Origin: Sinorhizobium medicae
Lineage (GTDB): Bacteria > Pseudomonadota > Alphaproteobacteria > Rhizobiales > Rhizobiaceae
Assembly: GCF_007827695.1 (NCBI RefSeq)
Contig: NZ_VITA01000009.1
Span: forward strand, 62,001-126,000
Reading direction: 5' to 3'
DNA length: 64,000 nt
Shown: positions 56,118 to 64,000 of the stretch, piece by piece
How the letters are laid out: every line of letters starts with the position of its first letter
Position numbering within the stretch: the first letter of the stretch is position 1
Translations under genes and position numbers: made by a program
Notes under the pieces: generated by a model
Databases searched by the model: none
What the model was told of the DNA's origin: nothing
What the model saw: the letters and a program-made list of their open reading frames with translations, nothing else

Positions 56118-56981
56118 TCACCGCTTACCCTGCCCCGCATCAGCCAATCGGGCCTCGTCTCCGTCGGCATCGTCCTTCTGGGCAGCCTTGAGGTCGATCG
56201 ACGCCTTGACGGGCAGATGGTCCGAAGCCACGCGCGCCAAGGGCGAGTCGTGCACCTCCACGGAGGTCACAAGGTGATGCGGATTGCCGAGCACCCGGTC
56301 GAGCGGCAGCAGCGGAAAGCGCGAAGGAAAACTGGCGACGGCTGCATGTGAAGGGTCGAACATCGGACTGAGGAACGAGAGGGACGAGCGCTTGCCCATG
56401 CGCCATTCGTTCAGGTCCCCGATCAGTAGCGTCGGCCGTCCCGCGCCGTCCGCGCTCGCCTTCAAGAGCATTTCCGCCTGGCGCGCCCGGGAATGGCGCA
56501 GCAAGCCGAGATGAGCAGCAATCACCCGCAACGGTCCCGCCTTCAGGTCGAGATCGACAACGAGAGCACCGCGCGGCTCGACGCCCGGCAGTTTCAACTG
56601 CCGCACGTGGGAGACGGCGCCCTCGCGGATCAGCAGGACGTTGCCGTGCCAGCCGTGCCCTTTCTCCGTGAATGGCGAAATCGGGACGGAAACGAGATGG
56701 GCTTCACGGCGAAGGTGCTCGAGGTCGAGGAGCCCCGCGCGTTCGCCGAAACGCTGGTCCGCCTCCTGAAGCGCGACGATGTCCGCACCGATCTCGGCGA
56801 TGACCTGCGCAATTCGCGATGGATCGAAGCGCCCGTCCGTGCCGACACATTTGTGAATATTGTAGGAAGCGATGACGATGTCGCCGCGGTCTACGGCGGC
56901 ATTGCGGTTGACGACCGTGGGCCGTCGCTTTCGAATCGCTGCCATGATGCCGGCGGATAGATTACCTTGCGCTTTTGCCAT
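56118..56981 (-). CDS. Endonuclease/exonuclease/phosphatase family protein
   Basis: The product is 287 residues from MAKAQGNLSAGIMAA, chosen because AGGGAGC directly precedes it; other in-frame ATGs at 57005-57023 lack such a site. The metal-dependent EEP fold motifs are all visible: SYNIHK near residue 40, LQEAD, GDLNEWR and the terminal SDHLPV. The family hydrolyses phosphodiester bonds in nucleic acids or lipids. It lies about 100 bp upstream of the phospholipase-D-like gene in the same direction, so a shared lipid-related role is possible but unproven. Confidence 0.85.
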   Translation of the reverse strand: MAKAQGNLSAGIMAAIRKRRPTVVNRNAAVDRGDIVIASYNIHKCVGTDGRFDPSRIAQVIAEIGADIVALQEADQRFGERAGLLDLEHLRREAHLVSVPISPFTEKGHGWHGNVLLIREGAVSHVRQLKLPGVEPRGALVVDLDLKAGPLRVIAAHLGLLRHSRARQAEMLLKASADGAGRPTLLIGDLNEWRMGKRSSLSFLSPMFDPSHAAVASFPSRFPLLPLDRVLGNPHHLVTSVEVHDSPLARVASDHLPVKASIDLKAAQKDDADGDEARLADAGQGKR

Positions 56982-57152
56982 GCCGCTCCCTGCTTGTTGC
57001 CCCATCATGATCAAATAGGTCAAACCGTGCCACCGAAAAAGTATCTATCGCCGATGTTGTTCCTTCCGGCATCCAAGCACTTGCAGCAAGGACTACTGGC
57101 GCAATAGACATGCGGTTCGCTATCCGCTTGCAGCTTTCGAAGAGACGCTATC

Positions 57153-58400
57153 ATGTCCACCGCCCCCGGCATCACCATCGACGGCCCCGTCCGGCGGGTC
57201 TCCCTCGACGTCCGCAACCCCGAGTTCTTCCGAAACCCGCTTCCGGCCTACGCAGCACTCCACGCGCACTGTCCGGCGTTTTTCTGGGAAGAGCCGCAGC
57301 AATGGTTCTTTGCGGGCTACGCGCAGGTGAACAGCCTCTTGCGCGACCGTCGCTTCGGTCGGCAGATCCTGCATGTTGCGACCCGGGAAGAACTCGGTAT
57401 GCCGGAACCGCAACCGCATTTGAAGGACTTCGACGCCTTGGAGGCGCACTCGCTGCTCGAACTGGAACCTCCGACACATACGCGGCTGCGCACGCTCGTC
57501 AATCGCGCCTTCGTCTCCCGCCAGATCGAGCAGCTCAGACCCGACATCGAGGCACTCTCGCACAGGGTGATCGACGGCTTCGAGAAGAATGGTGCGGTCG
57601 AGCTGTTGAAGACCTATGCCGAGACGATCCCCGTGACCATTATCGCCCGCATGCTCGGCATTCCCGTGGAGGCGGCGCCGCGCCTTCTCGACTGGTCACA
57701 TCGCATGGTCAAGATGTATGTCTTCAATCCCAGCCTGGAGACGGAGCTCGACGCAAACCAGGCTTCGGCGGAGTTCGCCGATTACCTGAAAGGGATCATC
57801 GACGAGAAGCGCGTGAAGCCCGCCGACGACCTGCTCACGCATATGATCACGGCTGAGAAAGACGGCGAGCGCCTGTCCGACGCGGAGCTGATCTCGACCA
57901 CGGTCCTTCTTCTGAACGCGGGCCATGAGGCGACGGTCCATCAGATCGGTAATGCGGTGCGCACGATCCTGCAGTCCGGCCTGTCCCCCGCCGATCTCTT
58001 TTCGAACGAGGAAGCGACGGAGCGCACGGTGGAAGAGTGTCTGCGCTTTGCTGCCCCGCTGCATATATTTCAGCGTTATGCCCTTATGGATATGGAATTG
58101 GAAGACGGCATCGTCCTCAAGAAAGGGGAGAAGATCGGGCTCATGCTGGGGGCGGCAAACGTCGATCCGCGCAAATTCTCCGATCCCGACACCTTCAGGC
58201 CGAACCGAAATGAAGGCGCCAATGTCTCCTTCGGCGCCGGCCTTCATTTCTGCATCGGCGCGCCGCTGGCACGGCTGGAGCTCCAGATTTCGCTCCCGAT
58301 CCTCTTTCAACGGCTTCCCGGGATGCGGCTCAAGAACGAGCCTCCGGTGAAAGATTCCTTCCACTTCCATGGCCTGGAGCGGCTCGATCTCGTCTGGTGA
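57153..58400 (+). CDS. Cytochrome P450
   Basis: This 415-residue soluble bacterial P450 has the I-helix oxygen-binding segment LNAGHEAT, the K-helix ExxR in EECLRF and the haem-ligand loop FGAGLHFCIGAP. Length and lack of a membrane anchor fit class I P450s that need a ferredoxin and a ferredoxin reductase. No redox partner lies next to it; the nearest in this window are more than 50 kb away. The substrate is unknown. It starts a rightward unit divergent from the EEP-family gene. Confidence 0.93.
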   Translation: MSTAPGITIDGPVRRVSLDVRNPEFFRNPLPAYAALHAHCPAFFWEEPQQWFFAGYAQVNSLLRDRRFGRQILHVATREELGMPEPQPHLKDFDALEAHSLLELEPPTHTRLRTLVNRAFVSRQIEQLRPDIEALSHRVIDGFEKNGAVELLKTYAETIPVTIIARMLGIPVEAAPRLLDWSHRMVKMYVFNPSLETELDANQASAEFADYLKGIIDEKRVKPADDLLTHMITAEKDGERLSDAELISTTVLLLNAGHEATVHQIGNAVRTILQSGLSPADLFSNEEATERTVEECLRFAAPLHIFQRYALMDMELEDGIVLKKGEKIGLMLGAANVDPRKFSDPDTFRPNRNEGANVSFGAGLHFCIGAPLARLELQISLPILFQRLPGMRLKNEPPVKDSFHFHGLERLDLVW

Positions 58401-58461
58401 GCGGCAGCCCTCTTCCGCGTTGCTGTATCCATGCGACGAGCACAAGCGACGGGAAAATGCG

Positions 58462-58803
58462 TCAAAGGCGGATCACGTAGTCCTTGCGAGTCGTTTCAAC
58501 CACTTCCCAGGTTCCCTTGAAGCCGGGTCTCAGCACCAGACTGTCGCCGGCTTTGAGGTGAAGGGGCTCTCCATCCTCTTCGGTCACGATCGAGTGACCG
58601 AAGAGGATGTGGAAGTATTCCCATTCGTCGTAGACGATCCGCCACTTGCCAGGCGTCGCCTCCCATATGCCCGCATAGAGATTTCCGGCCCCCTCGAGGT
58701 TCCAGGTGCGGAACTCCGGATTTCCTGAAATCAGGCGGTCCGGCGCCGGAGCGCCGACCTCGGCCCCGACCGAAGACAAATCGAATTTCAGCATATGGCT
58801 CAT
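58462..58803 (-). CDS. Cupin protein (DUF861-type)
   Basis: The product is 113 residues from MSHMLKFDLSSVG, supported by CGGAGG seven bases upstream. It is a single small cupin of the DUF861 / ureidoglycine-aminohydrolase-like kind, with the segment GIWEATPGKWRIVYDEWEYFH and a second strand set FKGTWEVVET. Metal ligands are not complete in an obvious way. The function is unknown. It follows the O-acetylhomoserine sulfhydrylase gene in the same direction by 26 bp and may be co-transcribed. Confidence 0.82.
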   Translation of the reverse strand: MSHMLKFDLSSVGAEVGAPAPDRLISGNPEFRTWNLEGAGNLYAGIWEATPGKWRIVYDEWEYFHILFGHSIVTEEDGEPLHLKAGDSLVLRPGFKGTWEVVETTRKDYVIRL

Positions 58804-58829
58804 CGAAGCCTCCGCTCCTGCAGTGCGGC

Positions 58830-60110
58830 TCAAGCCTTTGCCAGCGCCTGCTCGAGGTCGGCGATGATGTCGACGATATCCTCAATTCCGACCGACAACC
58901 GGATGACGTCGGGCCCGGCCCCCGCCGCGGTCTGCTGTTCCGGTGTGAGTTGCCGGTGGGTGGTCGAGGCGGGATGGATCACGAGCGAACGTGTGTCGCC
59001 GATATTGGCGAGATGGGAAAACATTTCCAGCGCCTCGACGAAGCGCTTTCCCGCCTCGTATCCGCCAGCGAGGCCGAAGGTGAAGACCGCTCCCGCTCCC
59101 TTCGGCGAATAGCGCTTCTGCAGCGCATTGTTCGGATCGTCTTCAAGACCGGCGTAACGAACCCAGGACACCTTCTCGTGCCCCTTCAGCCACTTGGCAA
59201 CCTCAGCTGCGTTGTCGCAATGGCGCTGCATCCGGAGCGGCAGGGTCTCGACGCCGGTCTGGATCAAAAACGCGTTGAAGGGAGAGATCGCCGGACCGAA
59301 GTCCCGCAAACCCAGCACCCTCGCCGCGATGGCGAAAGCGAAGTTGCCGAAGGCCTGGTGCAGGACGACGCCGCCATATTCCGGCCTGGGCTCCGACAAC
59401 AGCGGATACTTGCCTGATGTCGACCAGTCGAACGTACCGCCGTCGACGATCATGCCGCCCATCGAATTGCCATGGCCACCGATGAATTTGGTCAGCGAGT
59501 GGACGACGATATCGGCGCCATGTTCCAGCGGTCGCACCAGATAAGGCGTTGCCATCGTATTGTCGACGATGAGCGGCAGCCCGTGCCGGCGCGCGACTTC
59601 GGCGATCGCGGCTATATCGACGAAAGTGCCGCCCGGATTGGCGAGGCTTTCGATGAAGATCGCTTTGGTACGTTCGTCGATATGCGCATCGAAGCTTTCG
59701 GGTTCCGCTGAATCGGCCCAGCGGACCTGCCAATCGAATGCCTTGAAGGACTGGCCGAACTGGTTGACGGAGCCGCCGTATAGCTGCCGGGCCGAAACGA
59801 AGTTGTCACCCGGGCTCATGATCGTATGGAAAACGAGCAGCTGGGCCGCATGCCCCGAAGAAACCGCAAGCCCGGCAGTTCCGCCTTCAAGAGCCGCGAT
59901 CCGCTCCTCCAGCACCGCCTGCGTCGGGTTCATGATGCGGGTATAGATATTGCCGAATTGCTTGAGGCCGAAGAGCGCGGCGGCATGATCCGTGTCATTG
60001 AAAACGAAGCTGGTCGTCTGATAGATCGGCGTCGCCCGCGCCCCGGTCGTCGGGTCCGGCTGGGCTCCGGCATGAATTGCAAGCGTGCTGAAACCGGGTC
60101 CGCCATTCAT
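58830..60110 (-). CDS. metY: O-acetylhomoserine sulfhydrylase (PLP-dependent)
   Basis: The product is 426 residues from MNGGPGFSTLAIHAGAQPD, with GGGAG eight bases upstream; a GTG seven codons earlier is less likely. It belongs to the Cys/Met metabolism PLP family, with the PLP lysine in HSLTKFIGGHG and the family segments YTRIMNPTQ and SSGHAAQL. The length and the long C-terminal domain match the O-acetylhomoserine rather than the cystathionine-lyase subgroup. It makes homocysteine from O-acetylhomoserine and sulfide for methionine synthesis. Confidence 0.9.
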   Translation of the reverse strand: MNGGPGFSTLAIHAGAQPDPTTGARATPIYQTTSFVFNDTDHAAALFGLKQFGNIYTRIMNPTQAVLEERIAALEGGTAGLAVSSGHAAQLLVFHTIMSPGDNFVSARQLYGGSVNQFGQSFKAFDWQVRWADSAEPESFDAHIDERTKAIFIESLANPGGTFVDIAAIAEVARRHGLPLIVDNTMATPYLVRPLEHGADIVVHSLTKFIGGHGNSMGGMIVDGGTFDWSTSGKYPLLSEPRPEYGGVVLHQAFGNFAFAIAARVLGLRDFGPAISPFNAFLIQTGVETLPLRMQRHCDNAAEVAKWLKGHEKVSWVRYAGLEDDPNNALQKRYSPKGAGAVFTFGLAGGYEAGKRFVEALEMFSHLANIGDTRSLVIHPASTTHRQLTPEQQTAAGAGPDVIRLSVGIEDIVDIIADLEQALAKA

Positions 60111-60147
60111 CTTCGTTTCTCCCTCACTCACTTGAATAATCTGATGC

Positions 60148-60582
60148 TCATCCGATCAGGCGCGGATATTCGATGGCCGGGCAGCGATCCATGACGACCT
60201 TGATGCCTGCGGCTTCGGCCTTGGCCGCTGCCACGTCGTCGCGGACGGATAGTTGTCCCCAGATGACCTTGGGAGGCGACGGCAGCGCCAGGATTTCGTC
60301 CACAAGGGCCGGCAGGGCGCTCGCTGCGCGGAAGACGTCCACCATGTCGATCGACTCCCCGATGTCCGCGAGGCGTCCCACCACCGGTTGATCGAGGATG
60401 GTGCCGCCCGCATGCCCGGGATTGACCGGAATAACGCGGTAGCCCTTGCGCAGAAGGAAGGCCATGACGCGATAGCTCGGCCGCTCCGCCTTCGGAGAGG
60501 CGCCTACGAGCGCAATGGTCTTCGTCTCGCGCAGGATGTCGGCCAGATAGTAATCCGGGTAGGCGTCGTGGTTCATGCTCAT
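60148..60582 (-). CDS. CoA-binding domain protein
   Basis: This 144-residue single Rossmann-fold protein of the CoA-binding (YccU-like) family has the nucleotide loop ALVGASPKAERPSYRVM near residues 24-40 and the late VVMDRCPAIEYPRL motif with its conserved Cys. Two ATGs (60582, 60576) are possible starts. The family binds CoA or a similar nucleotide, and its role is not known. It is 37 bp upstream of the metY-type gene and probably in the same operon. Confidence 0.88.
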   Translation of the reverse strand: MSMNHDAYPDYYLADILRETKTIALVGASPKAERPSYRVMAFLLRKGYRVIPVNPGHAGGTILDQPVVGRLADIGESIDMVDVFRAASALPALVDEILALPSPPKVIWGQLSVRDDVAAAKAEAAGIKVVMDRCPAIEYPRLIG

Positions 60583-60591
60583 CGTCCAGAC

Positions 60592-60655
60592 CTACTACAT
60601 CGCAGCGCGTCCAAGCGGACGCGCAAAGGGGGCTGTAACGCTTCAAGTTACTGAA
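60592..60655. repeat. Palindromic intergenic repeat with GCGCGTCC/GGACGCGC stem
   Basis: A perfect 8 bp stem GCGCGTCC-AAGC-GGACGCGC is followed by AAAGGGGGCTGTAACGCTTCAAG. The stem and its flank match a frequent rhizobial intergenic repeat (general knowledge) and the copy at 18726-18760. It lies between divergent genes. Confidence 0.6.
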
Positions 60656-60865
60656 TCTCTCCCTCAACCGCGTTCGATCCAAGGAAAAGCTCATCCTTCA
60701 TGCGGAGCGATAGTTGGCGTGGAGCGGCCGCGAGTCAACCGAGAGCCTTCTCCGGGCATGCCATATGCACCGTTTCATTTCGCTTCAGCGACAATTCCGG
60801 TTGCATTTCGGGCAATGCGAGCCCACAACCGGCTTTCCAGCCTGTTCACCCCGCAGAGGTTCATT

Positions 60866-61702
60866 TTGCCGCCGGACGTCATTGCGCTCGTACTTCTCGG
60901 AGCGCTCCTGCACGCCACCTGGAACGCGCTCGTCAAAGCCGGCACGGAAAAATCGCTCGACGCTGCCATGGTGTCGCTCGGCGGAGCCGTCGTGGCGCTG
61001 CCCTTTCTGCCTTTCCTGCCAATGCCCGGCTCCGAGGCCGTGCCTTACATCCTCGTATCGGCCCTTTTCCAATTCGCCTATTTTCAGCTCGTCGCAGCTG
61101 CGTATCGCGCTGGCGACATCGGGCTCGTCTATCCCTTGATGCGTGGCGTCGCACCGCTTCTCGTCGCGGCAACAAGCAGTCTCGTCATCGGCGAGAAACT
61201 GACCGGCGGCGCTCTGGCCGGCGTCATGACGATCTCCGCGGGCGTGCTGACGCTCGCCTTCGAGTCCCGCAAGGGCGGCAGGCATGCGATCACGCTGGCA
61301 CTGCTCAACGCCTGCGTGATCGCGAGCTACACCTATGTCGACGGCATCGGTGCACGCATTTCCGCCAATGCCATTTCCTATACGCTCTGGATGGCGCTGC
61401 TGCCGCCTGTGCTTCTCTTCGGCTGGGCTTTCGCCCGGCGCGGCGTCAAGCCCGTCGCCCGGCATGTCTACGGTCACTGGTGGCGCGGGCTGATCGGCGG
61501 CGCCGGATCGATCGGCTCATACGGCCTTGCGCTCTGGGCGATGACGAAAGCCCCTGTCGCCACGGTCGCCGCGCTTCGCGAAACGGCCATTCTCTTTGCG
61601 GTCGTCATCTCGGTGGTGTTCCTCAAAGAGCGCGTCAGCGCCTGGCGCATCATCGCCGCCTGCATCATTGCGCTCGGCGCTTTGCTCCTCAGGCTCGCGT
61701 GA
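60866..61702 (+). CDS. EamA/DMT-family membrane transporter
   Basis: The product is 278 residues from the TTG at 60866, which has AGAGG five bases upstream and begins right at the first membrane helix (MPPDVIALVLLGALLHATW). An ATG at 60815 is in frame but adds a charged, unlikely tail. Ten hydrophobic helices in two EamA repeats are visible, with the second repeat ending RETAILFAVVISVVFLKER. Members export small metabolites or act as drug/metabolite exporters. The substrate cannot be inferred. Confidence 0.83.
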   Translation: MPPDVIALVLLGALLHATWNALVKAGTEKSLDAAMVSLGGAVVALPFLPFLPMPGSEAVPYILVSALFQFAYFQLVAAAYRAGDIGLVYPLMRGVAPLLVAATSSLVIGEKLTGGALAGVMTISAGVLTLAFESRKGGRHAITLALLNACVIASYTYVDGIGARISANAISYTLWMALLPPVLLFGWAFARRGVKPVARHVYGHWWRGLIGGAGSIGSYGLALWAMTKAPVATVAALRETAILFAVVISVVFLKERVSAWRIIAACIIALGALLLRLA

Positions 61703-61718
61703 TCCATTCTAAAGGTCA

Positions 61719-61767
61719 GAGCGGGATGCGGGCGGGAAACCGGGCGCAGTTCTCCTCATTCTGCCCT
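61719..61767. repeat. Short palindromic intergenic repeat (copy 3)
   Basis: This copy is related to those at 3623-3670 and 5873-5914, with GAGCGGGATGCGGGCGGGAAA at its left end. It lies between convergent genes and its right end reaches the stop codon of the enoyl-CoA hydratase gene. Confidence 0.6.
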
Positions 61768-62587
61768 AGTCTTCCTTCCAATCCGGCATGCGCTTGCCGA
61801 GAAAGGCGCCGATGCCCTCCTCGGCATCACGGGCGAGCATGTTCTCGACCATGACGCCGACTGCAAAGTCGTAAGCCTCGGCAAGCGGCATTTCCGCCTG
61901 CCGGTAGAAGGCTTCCTTGCCGATCTTCAGTGCCTGCGGCGACTTCGTGGCAATGACCGACGCATATTTGTCGATGACCTGGCGCAGATATTGCTGAGGA
62001 ACGATGCGGTTGACGAGACCGAACTCCTTCGCTGTCCCGGCATCTATCGGCTCACCGGTCAGGAGCATTTCCATCGCCTGCTTGCGATGGGCCGCGCGTG
62101 TCAGAGCGACCATCGGCGTCGAACAGAAAAGGCCAATGTTCACACCCGGGGTGCAGAAGGTGGACGTGTCGGTGCAGATCGCCAGGTCGCAACTTGCGAC
62201 AAGCTGGCACCCAGCGGCCGTCGCGAGACCGTCGACTTCTGCAATGACCGCCTGCGGCAGCCTGGTAATGGTCAGCATCACTTCGGCCGCCAGGCGCATC
62301 GTTCGCTCGAAGAAAGCCCGTCCGCCGTCCGCGTGGGCCCGATGGGAGGTCATTTCCTTGAGATCGTGGCCGGCGGAGAAAAGCTTGCCGGCCGCGGCGA
62401 TCACGACAACCTTGATTTCCTTCGAGGCGGCCGCCTCCTCGAGCGCCGCCAGCAAGGCTTCCATCAAGGCGATCGAAAGCACGTTGGCAGGCGGATTGTT
62501 GAGCGTCAAACGCAGGACCGGGCTGTTGACCTCACGTAGCAACGGTCCGCTCTGTTCTTCTTTCCTGAATGAAACGACATCCGCCAT
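61766..62587 (-). CDS. Enoyl-CoA hydratase/isomerase family protein
   Basis: The product is 273 residues from MADVVSFRKEEQSG, supported by GGGAGAG before the ATG. The crotonase fold is visible: the first oxyanion-hole segment SAGHDLKEM and the second AEVDGLATAAGCQL, followed by STFCTPGVNIGLFC. The usual catalytic Glu pair of true enoyl-CoA hydratase is not clear, so isomerase or another crotonase reaction is possible. The substrate is an acyl-CoA. It is divergent from the thioesterase gene, 160 bp apart. Confidence 0.88.
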   Translation of the reverse strand: MADVVSFRKEEQSGPLLREVNSPVLRLTLNNPPANVLSIALMEALLAALEEAAASKEIKVVVIAAAGKLFSAGHDLKEMTSHRAHADGGRAFFERTMRLAAEVMLTITRLPQAVIAEVDGLATAAGCQLVASCDLAICTDTSTFCTPGVNIGLFCSTPMVALTRAAHRKQAMEMLLTGEPIDAGTAKEFGLVNRIVPQQYLRQVIDKYASVIATKSPQALKIGKEAFYRQAEMPLAEAYDFAVGVMVENMLARDAEEGIGAFLGKRMPDWKED

Positions 62588-62750
62588 GGTTCTCTCCCAT
62601 ATCGACTGTGCTGCCGTGGTACGCCGCCGTCGCCGCTCTTTCAACCCCGCGCCGGACCGGCGAAATCGAGCTAAGACCAATTTCCGGCTTGCGCGGCGCT
62701 TCCGGACGTCCTGTAACGGGCGCAGCCGCGAAAAACATGGAGAAGGCCCG

Positions 62751-63194
62751 ATGACCCTGCAACCGGTCATGACCGTCGAGGAGCTCAATCGCTTTCTCGA
62801 TACCGATTTCCCGCAGGTCCACACGGATGGAAAGGTCTTTGCAGTGACGGATACCGGACCGGGCTTCGCCACGATGCGGCTCGACCCGAACGAGCGCCAT
62901 ATTCGTCCGGGCGGCACGGTTTCGGGCCCGACGCTGTTCGCGCTGGCGGACGTGTCGGCCTATATTGCGCTCATCGCGCATATCGGCCCGGTCGCGCTTG
63001 CCGTGACCACCAGCCTCAACATCAACTTCCTGCGCAAGCCGGAACCCGAACCCCTCGAATGTACCTGCCGGATTCTCAAGCTCGGGAAGCGCCTCGCCGT
63101 ACTCGATGCCTCGATAAAGCCGGTCGCAGGCCCGGATCTGGTCGCTCATGCGACCGCCACCTATTCAATTCCACCGCGCCGAGATGCGGTATAA
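62751..63194 (+). CDS. PaaI-type hotdog-fold thioesterase
   Basis: The product is 147 residues from MTLQPVMTVEELNRFLD, with GGAGAAGG upstream. The hotdog fold has the catalytic-type segment GGTVSGPTLFALADVSAYIAL, in which Asp takes the family acidic position, and SLNINFLRKPEP on the following strand. It should hydrolyse an acyl-CoA or aryl-CoA thioester. Its divergent neighbour is a crotonase-family enzyme, so both may act in the same acyl-CoA pathway. Confidence 0.86.
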   Translation: MTLQPVMTVEELNRFLDTDFPQVHTDGKVFAVTDTGPGFATMRLDPNERHIRPGGTVSGPTLFALADVSAYIALIAHIGPVALAVTTSLNINFLRKPEPEPLECTCRILKLGKRLAVLDASIKPVAGPDLVAHATATYSIPPRRDAV

Positions 63195-63259
63195 TAACAC
63201 CACATTGCTAAATTACTGATTTTACTTGCTCTTCTTTCCCGATGAACCAAAAGTCGGCC

Positions 63260-63288
63260 TTGACCTTGTTTTCCTGCTTGCGTATAAG
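63260..63288 (+). promoter_or_regulatory. rplM: Promoter of rplM-rpsI
   Basis: TTGACC (63260-63265) is followed after exactly 17 bases by TATAAG (63283-63288). It is the best sigma-70-type match in the window, about 110 bp upstream of rplM. The resulting 5' leader of about 105 bases has no obvious hairpin regulator. Confidence 0.7.
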
Positions 63289-63399
63289 CTGCCCCAGATC
63301 GCGGTCCGACTGGGCCGTCTTCTTTTTGTCCCATCGGGGTCAAAGCAAGCAACAAGAAACGCCCGGCTCCGTTTCCGGGTCCAACGAAAGAGTTTAGAT

Positions 63400-63864
63400 A
63401 TGGCAACCTTCGTTCAGAAGCCTGCAGAGGTGGAGAAGAAGTGGATCCTCATCGATGCCGAAGGCCTCGTTGTCGGTCGCCTCGCTTCCCTCATCGCAAA
63501 CCGCCTGCGCGGCAAGCATAAAGCCACCTATACGCCCCATGTCGACGACGGCGACAACGTCATCGTCATCAATGCCGAAAAAGCCGTCCTCACCGGCAAG
63601 AAGTACACCGACAAGAAGTACTATTGGCACACCGGCTACCCGGGCGGCATCAAGGAGCGCACCGCGCGCCAGATCATCGAAGGCCGCTTCCCGGAGCGCG
63701 TTATCGAGAAGGCCGTCGAACGCATGGTTCCGCGCGGCCCGCTCGGTCGCCGCCAGATGAAGAACCTGCGTGTATACGCCGGGTCGAACCACCCGCATGA
63801 AGCCCAGCAGCCGACCGTCCTCGACGTCGCCAAGCTGAACAACAAGAACACAAGGAGCGCCTGA
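63400..63864 (+). CDS. rplM: 50S ribosomal protein L13
   Basis: This 154-residue protein starts at [15 protein letters not shown]. The L13 blocks [23 protein letters not shown] and [19 protein letters not shown] are intact. L13 is an early-assembly protein of the large ribosomal subunit. rpsI follows after two bases, the usual pairing. Confidence 0.97.
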   Translation: MATFVQKPAEVEKKWILIDAEGLVVGRLASLIANRLRGKHKATYTPHVDDGDNVIVINAEKAVLTGKKYTDKKYYWHTGYPGGIKERTARQIIEGRFPERVIEKAVERMVPRGPLGRRQMKNLRVYAGSNHPHEAQQPTVLDVAKLNNKNTRSA

Positions 63865-63866
63865 TA

Positions 63867-64000
63867 ATGGCTGACCTTTCCGCACTCAAGGATATCGCCA
63901 CGACCGCGGAACCGGCTGCTCCGGTTCACGTCAAGAAGGTCGACGCGCAGGGCCGCTCCTACGCGACCGGCAAGCGCAAGGACGCCGTCGCCCGCGTTTG
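63867..64000 (+). CDS. rpsI: 30S ribosomal protein S9 (cut off by window end)
   Basis: The start [13 protein letters not shown] follows AAGGAG nine bases upstream. Only the first 44 codons are in the window, including an N-terminal extension seen in alphaproteobacterial S9 and the beginning of the conserved domain ([15 protein letters not shown]). The gene is co-transcribed with rplM. Confidence 0.95.
   Translation, partial: MADLSALKDIATTAEPAAPVHVKKVDAQGRSYATGKRKDAVARV

Overview
This 64 kb window looks like part of a Sinorhizobium/Ensifer (Rhizobiales, Alphaproteobacteria) chromosome. The evidence is high GC, a complete 14-subunit nuo operon in the rhizobial order, the clpP-clpX-lon-hupB block, promoters close to the rhizobial CTTGAC-N17-CTATAT form, and several rhizobial intergenic palindromic repeats, including a RIME-like element. 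The species cannot be fixed from the sequence alone.

Layout. (1) 1-4.9 kb: an accessory oxidative module made of a truncated sugar-isomerase-like TIM barrel, a membrane di-iron hydroxylase, a Rieske ferredoxin and two ferredoxin reductases. It recalls the logic of rhizopine (moc) catabolism, but that link is inference. (2) 5.6-24.7 kb, all leftward: the nuo operon A-B-C-D-x-E-F-y-G-H-I-J-K-L-M-N, then birA, rnj (RNase J), methylmalonyl-CoA epimerase and a DUF1467 membrane protein, probably read from one promoter at about 24.8 kb. Two non-canonical genes sit inside nuo: a small exported protein (x) and a helix-hairpin-helix protein (y). (3) 25.0-25.8 kb: two tRNA-Asp genes and one tRNA-Val. 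(4) 25.8-40.0 kb: an island-like insert beside tRNA-Val. It holds a small exported protein, a giant (about 2,860-residue) two-repeat secreted protein whose reading frame breaks by one base near its end, a type I secretion ABC transporter and its HlyD adaptor, and a decayed VapBC toxin-antitoxin pair. (5) 40.1-48.4 kb: a cupin, a YhaN/YhaO (SbcCD-like) nuclease pair, a MarR regulator and a large exported esterase-like/phytase-like protein. (6) 48.6-54.2 kb: hupB, lon, clpX and clpP, each with its own hairpin terminator. (7) 54.4-64 kb: a phospholipase-D/cardiolipin-synthase-like enzyme, an endonuclease/exonuclease/phosphatase family protein, a cytochrome P450, a cupin, O-acetylhomoserine sulfhydrylase, a CoA-binding protein, an EamA transporter, an enoyl-CoA hydratase, a PaaI thioesterase, and rplM with the start of rpsI.

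The most unusual content is the island. The giant protein combines about 25 calcium-loop repeats of about 56 residues with about 15 YD-like repeats of 38 residues, and the repeat block is bracketed by two FrpC-like calcium-loop modules. A one-base (-1) frame break at an AAAAAG run with an upstream GGAG separates it from the C-terminal part that should carry the type I export signal. This could be programmed frameshifting, a decaying gene or a sequence error. The nearby VapB and VapC genes also carry frameshifts, so decay or sequence error must be excluded first.
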